DNA from: Halobaculum roseum
GTDB taxonomy: Archaea; Halobacteriota; Halobacteria; Halobacteriales; Haloferacaceae
Assembly (NCBI RefSeq): GCF_019880245.1
Contig: NZ_CP082286.1
Span: forward strand, 1 to 64,000
Direction: 5' to 3'
DNA: 64,000 nucleotides
The notes beneath the pieces are model-generated. The model saw only the letters and a list, made by a program, of their open reading frames with translations, was not told the DNA's origin and made no database searches. The position numbers were made by a program, and so were the translations under genes. This document shows, piece after piece, positions 24,806 to 33,613 of the stretch; within the stretch, counting starts at the first letter, position 1; each line of letters starts with the position of its first letter.

Positions 24806-26917
24806 TTACCGGATCTTCGTCCCGAGCGACGAGTCGCCGTGGGTCGTCAGCAGGTCCGCGTCCTCGCCGGCCGCGAGCACCATGCCGTTCGACTCGACGC
24901 CGAACAGCTCCGCCTTCTCCAGGTTCGCGACGATCACGACGCGAGTGCCCGGGAGCGACTCGACGTCGTGAAGCTGTTTCAGGCCGGCGACGATCTGCCG
25001 CTCCTCGACGCCGATGTCGACGGTGAGCCGAACCAGCTCGTCGGCGCCCTCGATCCCCTCGGCGTCGACGATCTCGCCGACCCGGAGGTCGAGATCCTGG
25101 AACTCGTCGAAGCTGATGCGGTCGTCTGCGACGGGTTCGATGTCGCTCATGGCCGTGTCGGCGTCACCCTCGCCCTCGTCGTTTTCGGTTTCGTCCGCGT
25201 CGGCGTCGCTCCCGTCAGCGCCGGCCGTCGACTCGGCGACGCGCGATTCGAGCTTCTCGTTGAGCTCCTCGACGCGCTCGTCCTCGATCTTCTCGTAGAG
25301 CTCCGCGGGCGCGTCGAAGTCGCGCGGGGGTGCCTCCAACGCGGCGTCCGTGGTCACGTCGTGGACGGAGCCGTCCTCGTTCAGCTGGTCCCACAGCTCC
25401 TCGCTGGTGCCGGGGGCGATCGGCTCGAAGAGGACGGCGACGGCCTTCGCGATCTGGACGCAGTCGCGGATGACCCGCGCGGCCGCCTCGTCGTCCTCGC
25501 CGAGGAGGTTCCACGGCTCCTCGCGCTGGATGTACTCGTTGCCGAAGCGGGCCAGCTCGACGGTCGCGGTCCCGACCTGCCGGACGGAGTAGTCGTTGAC
25601 GCCGGCCTCGAGGTCCGCGATCGCCTCCTCGATTCTGGCCTCGACCTCCGGACTGACCTCGGCCTCGGGAGTGCCCTCGAAGTTGCGGTGGGCGAACAGC
25701 AGCGAGCGGTACAGGAAGTTCCCGACCGTGCCGACGAGCTCGTTGTTGACGCGGTCGCGGAACTTCTCCCAGGAGAAGTCCACGTCCTGCTGGAAGCCGC
25801 CGTTGGTGGCGAGGTAGTAGCGCAGCAGGTCCGGGTGGAAGCCCTCGTCGAGGTACTCCCTGGCCCACACCGCCCGGTCGCGGGAGGTGGAGAAGCCCTG
25901 CCCGTCGAGGGTCATGAAGCCGCTCGCCATCACGGCGCGCGGCTCCGCGAAGTCGGCGACGTGCAGCATCGCGGGCCAGAAGATCGTGTGGTGTTGGATG
26001 ATGTCGCGGCCGATCACGTGAACGATCTCGCCGTCGTCGCGCCAGGCCTCCTCCCAGTCGTACTCGTCGGCGCCGACGCGCTCGGTGTACTGCTTCGTGG
26101 AGGCGATGTACTCGATCGGGGCGTCGACCCAGACGTAGAGGACGAGGTCGTCCTCTCCCGGGTAGTCGAACCCCCAGTCGAGGTCGCGCGTGATACACCA
26201 GTCCTGGAGCCCGTCCTCGAGCCACTGGCGCGGCTGGTTCCGGGCGTTCGAGGTGCCCTCCAGGCGGTCGAGGAAGCCGTCGAGGTACTCCGAGAGCTCG
26301 GAGACGCGGAAGAACTTGTGGGCGCGGTCGCGGTACTCCGCGGGGTTGCCCGAGATGGTGGAGACGGGGTCCTCGATCTCCCCGGGTTCGAGGTGGCGGC
26401 CGCAGCCCTCGTCACACTCGTCGCCCCGGGCGTGGGCGCCGCAGTACGGGCACGTCCCCTCGACGTAGCGGTCGGGGAGGGGCTGTTCGTCGACGGGGTC
26501 CCACGCGACCTTGATCTCCTTCTCGTAGACGTACCCCTCCGACTCCAGCCGTTCGACGATCTCGTAGGTGAGCTCGCGGTTCGTCTCGTCGTGGGTGTGG
26601 CCGTAGTTGTCGAAGTCCACGTCGAACTTCGGGAACGTCTCGCCGTACTGTTCGTGCCACTCCAGGGCGAACGCCTCGGGGTCGACGTCCTCCTGGATCG
26701 CTTGGACGGCGATCGGGGTGCCGTGCATGTCCGACCCGCAGACGAACGCGGTCTCCTGGCCGAGCGATTCCAGCGCCCGCGAGTACACGTCGCCGCCGAC
26801 GTACGTCCGGAGGTGGCCGATGTGGAGGTCGCCGTTGGCGTACGGCAACCCGCACGTCACCACCGCCGGCGCGTCCGTGGGGAACGGCTCGCGCGTGTGT
26901 GTGTCCTTGCTGCTCAT
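24806..26917 (-). CDS. metG: Methionine--tRNA ligase with C-terminal tRNA-binding domain
   Basis: Charges tRNA-Met for initiation and elongation. 703 residues. The class I HIGH motif is at 32-35, and the zinc-binding connective peptide with Cys pairs (CPYCG...CDEGCG) is near 150-170. The KMSKS equivalent is GFSTS at about 340, the form seen in many archaeal enzymes. The anticodon-binding helices follow. From about residue 600 comes an EMAP/Arc1p-like tRNA-binding OB fold (DLRVGEIVDAEGIEGADELV), joined by a Glu/Asp-rich linker; in several archaea this is a separate gene. The box CTTTAGG lies 30 bases upstream of the start. Confidence 0.96.
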   Translation of the reverse strand: MSSKDTHTREPFPTDAPAVVTCGLPYANGDLHIGHLRTYVGGDVYSRALESLGQETAFVCGSDMHGTPIAVQAIQEDVDPEAFALEWHEQYGETFPKFDVDFDNYGHTHDETNRELTYEIVERLESEGYVYEKEIKVAWDPVDEQPLPDRYVEGTCPYCGAHARGDECDEGCGRHLEPGEIEDPVSTISGNPAEYRDRAHKFFRVSELSEYLDGFLDRLEGTSNARNQPRQWLEDGLQDWCITRDLDWGFDYPGEDDLVLYVWVDAPIEYIASTKQYTERVGADEYDWEEAWRDDGEIVHVIGRDIIQHHTIFWPAMLHVADFAEPRAVMASGFMTLDGQGFSTSRDRAVWAREYLDEGFHPDLLRYYLATNGGFQQDVDFSWEKFRDRVNNELVGTVGNFLYRSLLFAHRNFEGTPEAEVSPEVEARIEEAIADLEAGVNDYSVRQVGTATVELARFGNEYIQREEPWNLLGEDDEAAARVIRDCVQIAKAVAVLFEPIAPGTSEELWDQLNEDGSVHDVTTDAALEAPPRDFDAPAELYEKIEDERVEELNEKLESRVAESTAGADGSDADADETENDEGEGDADTAMSDIEPVADDRISFDEFQDLDLRVGEIVDAEGIEGADELVRLTVDIGVEERQIVAGLKQLHDVESLPGTRVVIVANLEKAELFGVESNGMVLAAGEDADLLTTHGDSSLGTKIR

Positions 26918-27216
26918 GGATGTCGTGTCGTGGATGCGGGCCTAAAGCCCGCCGAAACGGGCGAACGATCCCCGCCCGTGGGCGTCGTCGGTCCCCCGAG
27001 GCGCGCCGGGGTTCACGTCGCCGCCGCCGCGACCCGGCTACGGGACGCGACGGACGCGAACGCTCCACCCGGCGCTGGAGAACTCGCGCATGCGCATCGT
27101 GGCGGCCGGGGGAGTCATCGTCGAACGAAGGGGACCGACCGTATTTCCCTCTGACGGTCGTGTAGCGTGGTGTCAACTCCCGTAGCTACTTGAGGATCGA
27201 TCGGCTCCACCGTGGT

Positions 27217-27687
27217 ATGCACGCCAGCGCGGCACGGTTCGCCCAGCGCGTCAGCGAGGAGTACGGCTTCGACCCGGAGATCGAGGAGTTCCCCGAGGGG
27301 ACGAAAACCGCGGCCGACGCCGCCGACGCCGTCGGCTGCTCGGTCGACCAGATCGTCAAGAGCATCGTCCTCGTCGCCGACGGCGAGGTGATCGTCGTCC
27401 TCACCGCCGGGGACAACCGCGTCGACACCGACGCGCTCGCGGCCGAGATCGACGCCGAGTCCGTCCGGACCGGAAACCCCGAGGAGGTGAAGGCGGCCAC
27501 CGGCTGGAGCATCGGTGGGGTCCCCCCGTTCGGACACGAGTCGCCTGTGGCGACCTATCTCGACGAGTCGCTGCTCGACCACGACCGGATCTGGGCGGCC
27601 GCGGGAACCCCGGACGCGGTGTTCGAGCTTTCTCCGGAGGAGTTACGGGCGATCGCGGACCCGGCGACCACGAGCGCGTTCGAGTAG
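27217..27687 (+). CDS. YbaK/EbsC-type aminoacyl-tRNA editing-like protein
   Basis: 156 residues of the YbaK/ProX fold, which hydrolyses mischarged Cys- or Ala-tRNA-Pro in trans. Visible features are FPEGTKTAADAADAVGCSVDQIVKS, whose last Lys belongs to the family (K-S/T-x-V), the GD/NRVD segment, and GWSIGGVPPFGH, where the G-x-x-P-x-G loop binds the substrate. The start at 27217 is chosen because it gives the family-like N terminus and lies about 30 bases after an AT-rich box near 27187. It is divergent from methionyl-tRNA synthetase, separated by ~300 bases. Confidence 0.88.
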   Translation: MHASAARFAQRVSEEYGFDPEIEEFPEGTKTAADAADAVGCSVDQIVKSIVLVADGEVIVVLTAGDNRVDTDALAAEIDAESVRTGNPEEVKAATGWSIGGVPPFGHESPVATYLDESLLDHDRIWAAAGTPDAVFELSPEELRAIADPATTSAFE

Positions 27688-27796
27688 CATAAATCACATC
27701 CTGCGATATAGAAATCGGCGCTGACCGACACCCTCGAAGTGTAGGGAATCGACCTATGTGAGAAGGGGCTGTAGGCGAGACGGGAGTCCACAGCAA

Positions 27797-28081
27797 ATGA
27801 ACGACAAGCAGCTCAGGGGGGCGGACGGCGACGGCGACGGCCGACGACAGCTCTCGCATGTCGTGATCGAGTCCGTCGCCGAGGCGACCGACACCGACCC
27901 GTTCCGACTGCCACCACTTCACGACACGGTCGATACCGATGCCCTGAACCGCCTGTTCGCAACGAACGGGCACGGCGGGCTATCGACGGAGGGTCACGTC
28001 ACGTTTCGGTATCACGGACGCGTCGTCACGGTCCACGCGGGCGGGCAGGTGACCGTCGAGCCGGCAGACGACGGCAGCTAG
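27797..28081 (+). CDS. HalOD1 output-domain protein
   Basis: 94 residues ending with the HalOD1 pattern: SVAEATDTDPFRLPPLHDTV, a DTDALNRLF helix, a VTFRYHGRVVTVHAGGQVTV beta-hairpin. HalOD1 is a haloarchaeal output domain usually found behind sensor or receiver modules or as a stand-alone protein; its molecular action is not known. The stop codon overlaps a rare CTAG at 28078. The 110 bases upstream are AT-rich, and a boxed promoter is not clear. It is convergent with the HTH-10 gene on the other strand. Confidence 0.82.
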   Translation: MNDKQLRGADGDGDGRRQLSHVVIESVAEATDTDPFRLPPLHDTVDTDALNRLFATNGHGGLSTEGHVTFRYHGRVVTVHAGGQVTVEPADDGS

Positions 28082-28111
28082 CCAGCCCGCGCCCGTCCCG
28101 TCGCTTCTCGT

Positions 28112-28828
28112 TCAGCGTTCCTCGAACAGCGTCGCGATGAGCGCTCGCTCCGCGGCGTGGATGTGCTCCGAGAACGTCGCCGACGAGATGTCCAGCTCCG
28201 CCGCGACCTCCGTACCGGTGCACTCGCGTGGCCAGTCGTAGTAGCCGGCCTCGAAGGCGGTCTGCAGGACCTCGCGCTGCCGATCGGTGAGCCGCGCTTC
28301 CAGCCGACGGTGCAGCGTTGCCTCCGAGAGCAGCGGGGTCATCGACGGCTTCGTGCGCTTCGACGCCAGCGTCGCCTCGGGCGTCTCCGCGAGGAACGTC
28401 TCGACGATCGCCGCTGCGTCGGCGTCGGCCGGGATCTCGGCGACGATGCTGCCCCGGCCGCCAGCCCCCCGCACCCGTCGCGGGAGCGCGCCGAGTTCGG
28501 CCAGCCGACGAGCCGGACAGTCGTCGGACACCAGGAACTCGAACAGGCCGCCGTCGCGGTACGTCTCGACCAGCGTGACGTCCGTGCCCTCGTGTTCGGT
28601 CGCGAGCGCCTCGATCCGATCGGGATCGGCGCCGGTCACGTTGAAGAACTCGGCGTACCGGCCGTCGGAGCGCGGCACTAGCTCGGCGAGCTCGAACGTA
28701 CAGTCGGCGACCGCGGACGCCCGAACGAACGGATACGCCGACGGCTCGAACCGGAACTCGACTTCGAGCACGCCGCCGTTACCGGTGCCGTTGGGGCTAC
28801 GGTTGGAGGTGTCGGTCGCCCTTGCCAT
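28112..28828 (-). CDS. HTH-10 (bacterio-opsin activator type) transcription regulator
   Basis: 238 residues. An N-terminal ~150-residue sensing domain, beginning VEFRFEPSAYPFVRASAVAD, is of the Bat/GAF-HTH-associated type. It is followed by the HTH-10 domain at ~180-235, LTDRQREVLQTAFEAGYYDW and SSATFSEHIHAAERAL. Such regulators activate or repress one or a few nearby genes in response to metabolic or light/oxygen cues. No targets can be named; the divergent partner region and the HalOD1 gene are the closest candidates. Confidence 0.88.
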   Translation of the reverse strand: MARATDTSNRSPNGTGNGGVLEVEFRFEPSAYPFVRASAVADCTFELAELVPRSDGRYAEFFNVTGADPDRIEALATEHEGTDVTLVETYRDGGLFEFLVSDDCPARRLAELGALPRRVRGAGGRGSIVAEIPADADAAAIVETFLAETPEATLASKRTKPSMTPLLSEATLHRRLEARLTDRQREVLQTAFEAGYYDWPRECTGTEVAAELDISSATFSEHIHAAERALIATLFEER

Positions 28829-28907
28829 GTGTGATCCTCGGTTCTCCCGCGACTCGATGAATCTTTCGGGCTGACAACACGATCACGGGCGAGCCGCACG
28901 TTCGCGC

Positions 28908-29425
28908 TCAGCCGATGGTGAGCGTCTCCGTGATCGTGCGCGCGTCGTTGAGCGTCACCGCGACCTCGTACTCGCCGGATTCCTCGGGGTTGTCGACCGC
29001 GGGATAGCGCACGACGACCGTGTCGCCGGCTTCGAGGGTGTAGTCGGTGTCGAGCGAGAGCGTGAACGAGTAGTCGTTGTTGTTCACGCCGCTGATCGCG
29101 GTCTCGTTGAACTCCCGGTCCACCTCGCCGTCGTCGTTCGTGTCGACCCCGAACGTCACGTTCCCGTGGCGGGCGCTGTCGACCGCGACGTGCTCGCGCG
29201 GGTACTCGACGGTCAGCGACTCCCACTCGCTGCCGCGTCGGACTCGTTCGCGGTGAACCGGATCGCGTGTTCGACATCGACCGCGCCGGTCGCGGTGTCA
29301 GCGGCGACGACGCCGTCCCCGTCGGTCGTGGACACGTCGCCGGATGATCCACCACCGGGGGCCGCCGAACAGCCGGCCAACGATACCAGCACCGCGAGCG
29401 TCACGACCGCGAATACTCGTCGCAC
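28908..29425 (-). pseudogene. Frameshifted haloarchaeal lipoprotein gene
   Basis: The 5' part (from GTG at 29425) encodes a lipoprotein signal peptide, VLVSLAGC, with the lipid-anchor Cys. It runs on to about 29240 before reaching a stop at 29213. The 3' part, in the next frame, continues with EWESLTVEYPREHVAV and TFGVDTNDDGEVDREF and ends at 28908 with a beta-sandwich-like segment. The two parts read as one protein if one base is added between about 29225 and 29245 (total length then 519 bases, 172 residues). So either the gene carries a recent one-base deletion or the assembly has an error here. A role as a cell-surface lipoprotein is inferred from the signal peptide only. Confidence 0.7.
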
Positions 29426-29524
29426 GGTCCGGCGCCTCGGAGGGTGCGACGTGAAAGCCTTGTGGGGTCCGCCGACCCCGGACGAGTCGAACGGTTGAAC
29501 CCGCCTCCGGTCGTTGCTTCGGGC

Positions 29525-29815
29525 GTGACAGTCCTCGATTCGCTTCCGCCCCGACCGCTCCGTTCGTCGGAACTCCAGTCGCTCCGAGACGCCGACAGTG
29601 TCACCGAGGCCGCCCCGCTCGGCGTCGATGACGACGACATCCGCGCGCTCGCCGTCCAGGCGGGCGAGACGATCCACGGACTGGGGTACGATCCTGACAC
29701 CGGTTGGACCGTGGTCGACAGGCGGGAGGCCGGCGATCCGGAGGACCTCGCGGCGGTGCGCGACTCGCTGAAGAGCTGGGAGGCGAGACGCGCGGCCGTC
29801 GACGACGAGGAGTGA
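29525..29815 (+). CDS. Small hypothetical acidic protein
   Basis: 96 residues beginning with GTG at 29525 (VTVLDSLPPRPL). It has no membrane spans or known motifs. The middle (GVDDDDIRALAVQAGETIHGLGYD) and the helical end (DLAAVRDSLKSWEARRA) suggest a compact alpha/beta fold. The start is supported by a TTGAAC box 28 bases upstream; an earlier ATG at 29444 would extend into the frameshifted lipoprotein's promoter region. Function unknown. Confidence 0.6.
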   Translation: MTVLDSLPPRPLRSSELQSLRDADSVTEAAPLGVDDDDIRALAVQAGETIHGLGYDPDTGWTVVDRREAGDPEDLAAVRDSLKSWEARRAAVDDEE

Positions 29816-29902
29816 GACGACCCCGGGGTGGCGGTCCCGGTTCGACCCGCTGACATCGTGACACGTGATTGTCGTTCGTTACCCGGTTCGGATCCGAACT
29901 GC

Positions 29903-29907
29903 TATAC
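29903..29907 (+). promoter_or_regulatory. TATA box for the HxlR-type regulator
   Basis: TATAC (in CTATACC) begins 28 bases before the ATG at 29931. It is a clear leaderless promoter. Confidence 0.5.
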
Positions 29908-29930
29908 CCCTCGGACGTGTACGAGCGTCC

Positions 29931-30287
29931 ATGGCAGTCGAAGAGCCGCAGGCGGCGGAGTCCGTGAAGTCGCTCGACGCCGGGCCCTGTCCCGTCGTCG
30001 ACGCGCTCGAACAGGTCGGGTCGAAGTGGCGGCTCGTGGTGCTGCACGACCTCCTGGACGGCGAGAAGCGGTTCAACGAGCTGAAGCGCTCGACGGACGC
30101 GAGCGCGCGGACGCTCTCGCGCGTGCTCGACGACCTCAGGGAGATGGACTTCGTCGAGAAGCGCATGGAGCCGGACGCCCCCGTCGCGACGTACTACTCG
30201 CTGACCGCGAAGGGCGAGTCGCTGTCGGTCGTGTTCAGCGAGGTGGAGTCGTGGGCGGGCGAGTGGCTCGACACCTGCGCCGAGTAG
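29931..30287 (+). CDS. HxlR-family winged-helix transcription regulator
   Basis: 118 residues. The HxlR signature runs through CPVVDALEQVGSKWRLVVLH (with the conserved Cys that can sense thiols or aldehydes) and ends in the recognition part SARTLSRVLDDLREMDFVEK. It binds DNA as a dimer. It lies just upstream of the CTAG methyltransferase gene but in a separate transcription unit with its own TATA box. Target genes are unknown; an aldehyde/quinone sensor role is possible from family relatives, but this is inference. Confidence 0.9.
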   Translation: MAVEEPQAAESVKSLDAGPCPVVDALEQVGSKWRLVVLHDLLDGEKRFNELKRSTDASARTLSRVLDDLREMDFVEKRMEPDAPVATYYSLTAKGESLSVVFSEVESWAGEWLDTCAE

Positions 30288-30336
30288 GCCGTTCGTCGAT
30301 TCCGCGGCCCGGTATCGCCCGCCGGAATCGCCGGGG

Positions 30337-30344
30337 TTTATTCG
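30337..30344 (+). promoter_or_regulatory. TATA-like box for the CTAG methyltransferase gene
   Basis: TTTATTCG, about 39 bases before the ATG at 30376, so the mRNA may have a ~10-base leader. This is longer than the spacing found at most promoters in the window. Confidence 0.4.
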
Positions 30345-30375
30345 CCCGCCCCACGCGGGCCGATCCGATGACGCG

Positions 30376-31536
30376 ATGAGCGGCGACGACGACCCGCACG
30401 CCACCGAGGGCGACGGCGGCGAGGCCGACGGCGTCCCCGGCGTCGGCCCGTCGTTCGAGACCGACCACGTCGTCGGCGTCGGCGACGCCCGCGCGCTCGC
30501 GCTCCCCGACGAGTCGGTCGACCTCGTCGTCACCTCGCCGCCGTACCCGATGGTCGAGCAGTGGGACGAGATATTCGCGCGGCTCGACCCCGCGATCGGC
30601 GAGTCGCTCGCGGCGGCGGAGTCGGGGGGGACCGACGCGGGGGCGGCCGCCGAGCGCGCGTTCGACGCGATGCACGGGGCGCTCGCGCCGGCGTGGGAGG
30701 AGCTCGCGCGGGTGCTCGCGCCCGGCGGCGTCGCCTGCGTCAACGTCGGCGACGCGACCCGCTCGGTCGGCGGCCGGTTCCGCCTGTGGGACAACGCGAC
30801 CCGGGTCGCCGACGCGCTCTCGGCGGCCGGGCTCGACCGGCTCCCGGGCGTGCTGTGGCGCAAGCCGACGAACGCGCCGACGAAGTTCATGGGCAGTGGC
30901 ACGCTCCCGCCGAACGCCTACGTCACGCTCGAACACGAGCACGTGCTCGTGTTCCGGAAGGGATCGTGCCGTTCGTTCGACGCCGGCGACCCCGCGCGCT
31001 ACGCGTCGGCGTTCTTCTGGGAGGAGCGCAACCGCTGGTTCTCGGACACCTGGGACGACCTCCGTGGCGCCGACCAGGAACTCGGGGGCGACGCCTCCGC
31101 GGTTGCCCGCGACCGCTCGGGGGCGTTCCCCGTCGAGCTTCCCTACCGGCTGATCTGCATGTACTCGACGTACGGCGACCGCGTGCTCGATCCCTTCTGG
31201 GGGACGGGAACCACGACGCTGGCGGCGATGGCCGCCGGCCGCGACTCCGTCGGCGTCGAGCGCGACACCGGACTGGTCGCGTCGTTCGACGCCGACGCGC
31301 GACGCGCGCCCGCGTTCTCGCGGGATCGGGGGCGCCGCAGGCTCCGCGAGCACCGCGCGTTCGTCGCCGACCGCGACGAGCGGCCGAGCTACGACGCGAC
31401 CCACTACGGGTTCCCGGTGGTGACGAAGGCCGAACGCGACATCCGCCTGTACGCGGCGACCGACGTGGAGTCGACGGCCGGCGGCTACCGCGTCGAACAC
31501 GAACCGATCGAGGCGACCGATCCGGCCGCGGAGTGA
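30376..31536 (+). CDS. zim: Orphan N4-cytosine DNA methyltransferase, CTAG-type (Zim)
   Basis: 386 residues of the beta-class amino-methyltransferase type. Motif IV TSPPYP is at 53-58 (SPPY is the N4-cytosine form) and precedes the AdoMet-binding motif I DPFWGTGTT at 272-280. A long insert lies between them with FMGSGTLPPNAYVTLEHEHV. No restriction enzyme gene is adjacent, so it is an orphan. In Haloferax the CTAG m4C methyltransferase (HVO_0794) is a near relative in design, and Zim is conserved across Halobacteria; the CTAG specificity here is inferred from that and from the scarcity of CTAG in the window. A ~80-residue C-terminal tail is not part of the catalytic core. Confidence 0.85.
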   Translation: MSGDDDPHATEGDGGEADGVPGVGPSFETDHVVGVGDARALALPDESVDLVVTSPPYPMVEQWDEIFARLDPAIGESLAAAESGGTDAGAAAERAFDAMHGALAPAWEELARVLAPGGVACVNVGDATRSVGGRFRLWDNATRVADALSAAGLDRLPGVLWRKPTNAPTKFMGSGTLPPNAYVTLEHEHVLVFRKGSCRSFDAGDPARYASAFFWEERNRWFSDTWDDLRGADQELGGDASAVARDRSGAFPVELPYRLICMYSTYGDRVLDPFWGTGTTTLAAMAAGRDSVGVERDTGLVASFDADARRAPAFSRDRGRRRLREHRAFVADRDERPSYDATHYGFPVVTKAERDIRLYAATDVESTAGGYRVEHEPIEATDPAAE

Positions 31537-31560
31537 GTCTCCGGCGAGGCGAGTCGCCTA

Positions 31561-32214
31561 TCAGAACAGGCCGAGGGTGAGCGACCCCGCGCCGAACAGC
31601 CCGAGCGTCACGACCAGCCGGCCGACGCTGCCGACGAACGTCGCGAGCGCGAAGCGCCAGTAGTCGCGCTCGAGGACGGCGAACGCGTAGATGGAGATCG
31701 TGTCCGGGAAGAAGGGCACGGAGAGCGCGATCGCGAGCCCCGCGTAGCCGTAGCGACGCGCCAACTCGGCGGTGGTGCTCTCGGACCACTCGATCACGTC
31801 GAACCGGGAGCGCCGGAGCCACCTGATGATCGGCCCGGACTGCTTGGCCTCCTGTCCGATGTGGAACGCGAACACCGAGCCGGCGGCCTTCCCCAGCCCG
31901 GAGACGAGCATGATGATCGAGAGCTTCGCCCACTGCGGGAGCCCGAGATCCAGCGGCGCGAGGAGGACGACCTCGCTTACGCCCGGGAGCGCGAACGCGA
32001 TGAGAAACGAGTACACGAAGATGATCCCCAGCCCGGTCCAGCCGGTCGCGGTCTCAACGAGCCGCGTGAGCCAGCCGAAGTCGGGCCACCAGGACGGCTC
32101 GCTCGCCAGCGGAACCGCGGCGTCGAGCGGGGCGAGTCCGACGGACGCGGCCGTGGCGAGGGCGTCGGCCGTCGCCGGGGTCGACAGCGCGGCCGAGACG
32201 GGGACCGGAAGCAC
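31561..32214 (-). CDS. VTT/DedA-YqaA-type membrane protein
   Basis: 217 residues with an N-terminal hydrophobic leader, then about four to five membrane spans and the VTT-type segment FALPGVSEVVLLAPL, a re-entrant loop region. PLAIALSVPFFPDT-like residues follow the second half. The gene begins with GTG at 32214, about 30 bases after the box CTTATTC. VTT proteins of the DedA/SNARE-associated group are thought to act as lipid scramblases or flippases; the exact role here is unknown. It is convergent with the methyltransferase gene. Confidence 0.82.
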   Translation of the reverse strand: MLPVPVSAALSTPATADALATAASVGLAPLDAAVPLASEPSWWPDFGWLTRLVETATGWTGLGIIFVYSFLIAFALPGVSEVVLLAPLDLGLPQWAKLSIIMLVSGLGKAAGSVFAFHIGQEAKQSGPIIRWLRRSRFDVIEWSESTTAELARRYGYAGLAIALSVPFFPDTISIYAFAVLERDYWRFALATFVGSVGRLVVTLGLFGAGSLTLGLF

Positions 32215-32237
32215 GTTCGAAACGGGGCGGTACCACA

Positions 32238-32244
32238 GAATAAG
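32238..32244 (-). promoter_or_regulatory. TATA-like box for the VTT-protein gene
   Basis: Minus strand CTTATTC, 30 bases before the GTG at 32214. It supports GTG as the real start codon. Confidence 0.45.
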
Positions 32245-32334
32245 TCCGGTGGTTCCCGGCGAGGATTGGTGTCGGCGCGCCGTCCGTTCGGCGCCGGTCC
32301 GTCCGGCAGGCGGAGAGTCGTCCGCCCGCTCGCG

Positions 32335-33483
32335 CTATCGCGGGGCGTCGAGGTCGTCGAGAAACGCCGAGAGCGACCCGCGGGTGACGTGGGGCATCAC
32401 GACGACGCGGGCCTCGCCGGCGCCGGTGCGCGAGAGACGCCAGCCGCGCTCGCGGACCGCCTCGAACGTCGCCCGAGAGAGATCGAACGCGACGAGCGGG
32501 AGCTCCGGGTCGACGACATCGAGCCCCCGGCTGCGCAGCTCCTCAGCGAACCACGCGGCGAGCTCGCTCGCGCGTTCGTACTCGGCGCGGTAGTCGTCGG
32601 GCCACAGCTCGTCCATCGCGGCGGCCGCGCTCGCGACGCCCGCGCCCGAGCGGGTGCCCGTGAGGCTGGCCTGCGAGGCCGTCTCCAGGTACGGCGTGTC
32701 GACCGCGAGGGCGTCGAGCGCCACGGGGTCGCGCGCGAGCAGCCCCCCGGCGGGCACCGCCGCGCGCCCGACTTTGTGGGGGTCGATCGTCACCGTCTCG
32801 ACGCCGTCGACGCCGAACCCCCAGTCGTGCCCCGAGAAGGGGAGGTGGAACCCACCCCAGGCGGCGTCGACGTGCAACGGGACGCCGGCGTCGACGGCGA
32901 GATCCGCCATCGCGGGGATCGGGTCGACCCGCCCGTACTCGGTCGAGCCCGCGACGGCGACGACGAGCGCCGCGTCCTCGTCGACCGCGGCGGCGACGGC
33001 GTCAACGTCGGCGCGGCCGTCGGCGTCGGTCGGAACCGTCCGGAGTTCCACGTCGAGCACCGACGCGGCCTTGTGGAAACTGAAGTGTGCGGACTCGGGC
33101 GCGACGACGACCGGGTCGGCCGTCTCGGCGCGCTCGCGGGCCGAGCGCACCGCCTGGATGTTGGACTCGCTGCCGCCGCTGGTGACGTAGCCGTGGGCGG
33201 CGATGTCGCCGTGGGACTCGGTGTTCTCGCTGACCCCGGTATTCCCGCGGGCCTCGGTATCGCCGTCGACGCCGACAGCGTCGGCGAGCCCGGTGACCTC
33301 CGCGAGCGAGGCCACTGCCTCGCGCTCCAGTTCGGCGATCGTCTCGTATGTCGCCGGGTCGCCGGGGTTCGCGGCGAGGAAGCGTTCGGCCGCCCGTCGG
33401 GCCGCCGGATGCGGCTTCGTACACATCGAGGAGAGCACGCGGTCGAACGACTGCGGGCGGCGCTCGGCGACGGACGGCTGCAT
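32335..33483 (-). CDS. mfnA: L-tyrosine/L-aspartate decarboxylase, MfnA-type
   Basis: A PLP-dependent group II decarboxylase of 382 residues. The cofactor Lys237 lies in [10 protein letters not shown] and Asp206 in HVDAAWGG contacts the pyridine ring. MfnA makes tyramine or beta-alanine; in haloarchaea the aspartate activity is thought to supply beta-alanine for coenzyme A. An acidic, Gly-rich insertion at about 73-98 ([16 protein letters not shown]) separates the N-terminal helix from the TSGGSESN catalytic loop; it is absent from most relatives. The start at 33483 gives the usual N-terminal length. Confidence 0.92.
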   Translation of the reverse strand: MQPSVAERRPQSFDRVLSSMCTKPHPAARRAAERFLAANPGDPATYETIAELEREAVASLAEVTGLADAVGVDGDTEARGNTGVSENTESHGDIAAHGYVTSGGSESNIQAVRSARERAETADPVVVAPESAHFSFHKAASVLDVELRTVPTDADGRADVDAVAAAVDEDAALVVAVAGSTEYGRVDPIPAMADLAVDAGVPLHVDAAWGGFHLPFSGHDWGFGVDGVETVTIDPHKVGRAAVPAGGLLARDPVALDALAVDTPYLETASQASLTGTRSGAGVASAAAAMDELWPDDYRAEYERASELAAWFAEELRSRGLDVVDPELPLVAFDLSRATFEAVRERGWRLSRTGAGEARVVVMPHVTRGSLSAFLDDLDAPR

Positions 33484-33613
33484 TGCCACGAAGACGGAGG
33501 GAGCGGGAGTTAGGGGTTGCGCTTTCGGGCGTCCGGTGGACGCGGCGACCGGCGCCCGGAACAGAACCGACGCCCGAAACACGACCGGCGCCCGGTACGC
33601 GACCGCCCGTCGA

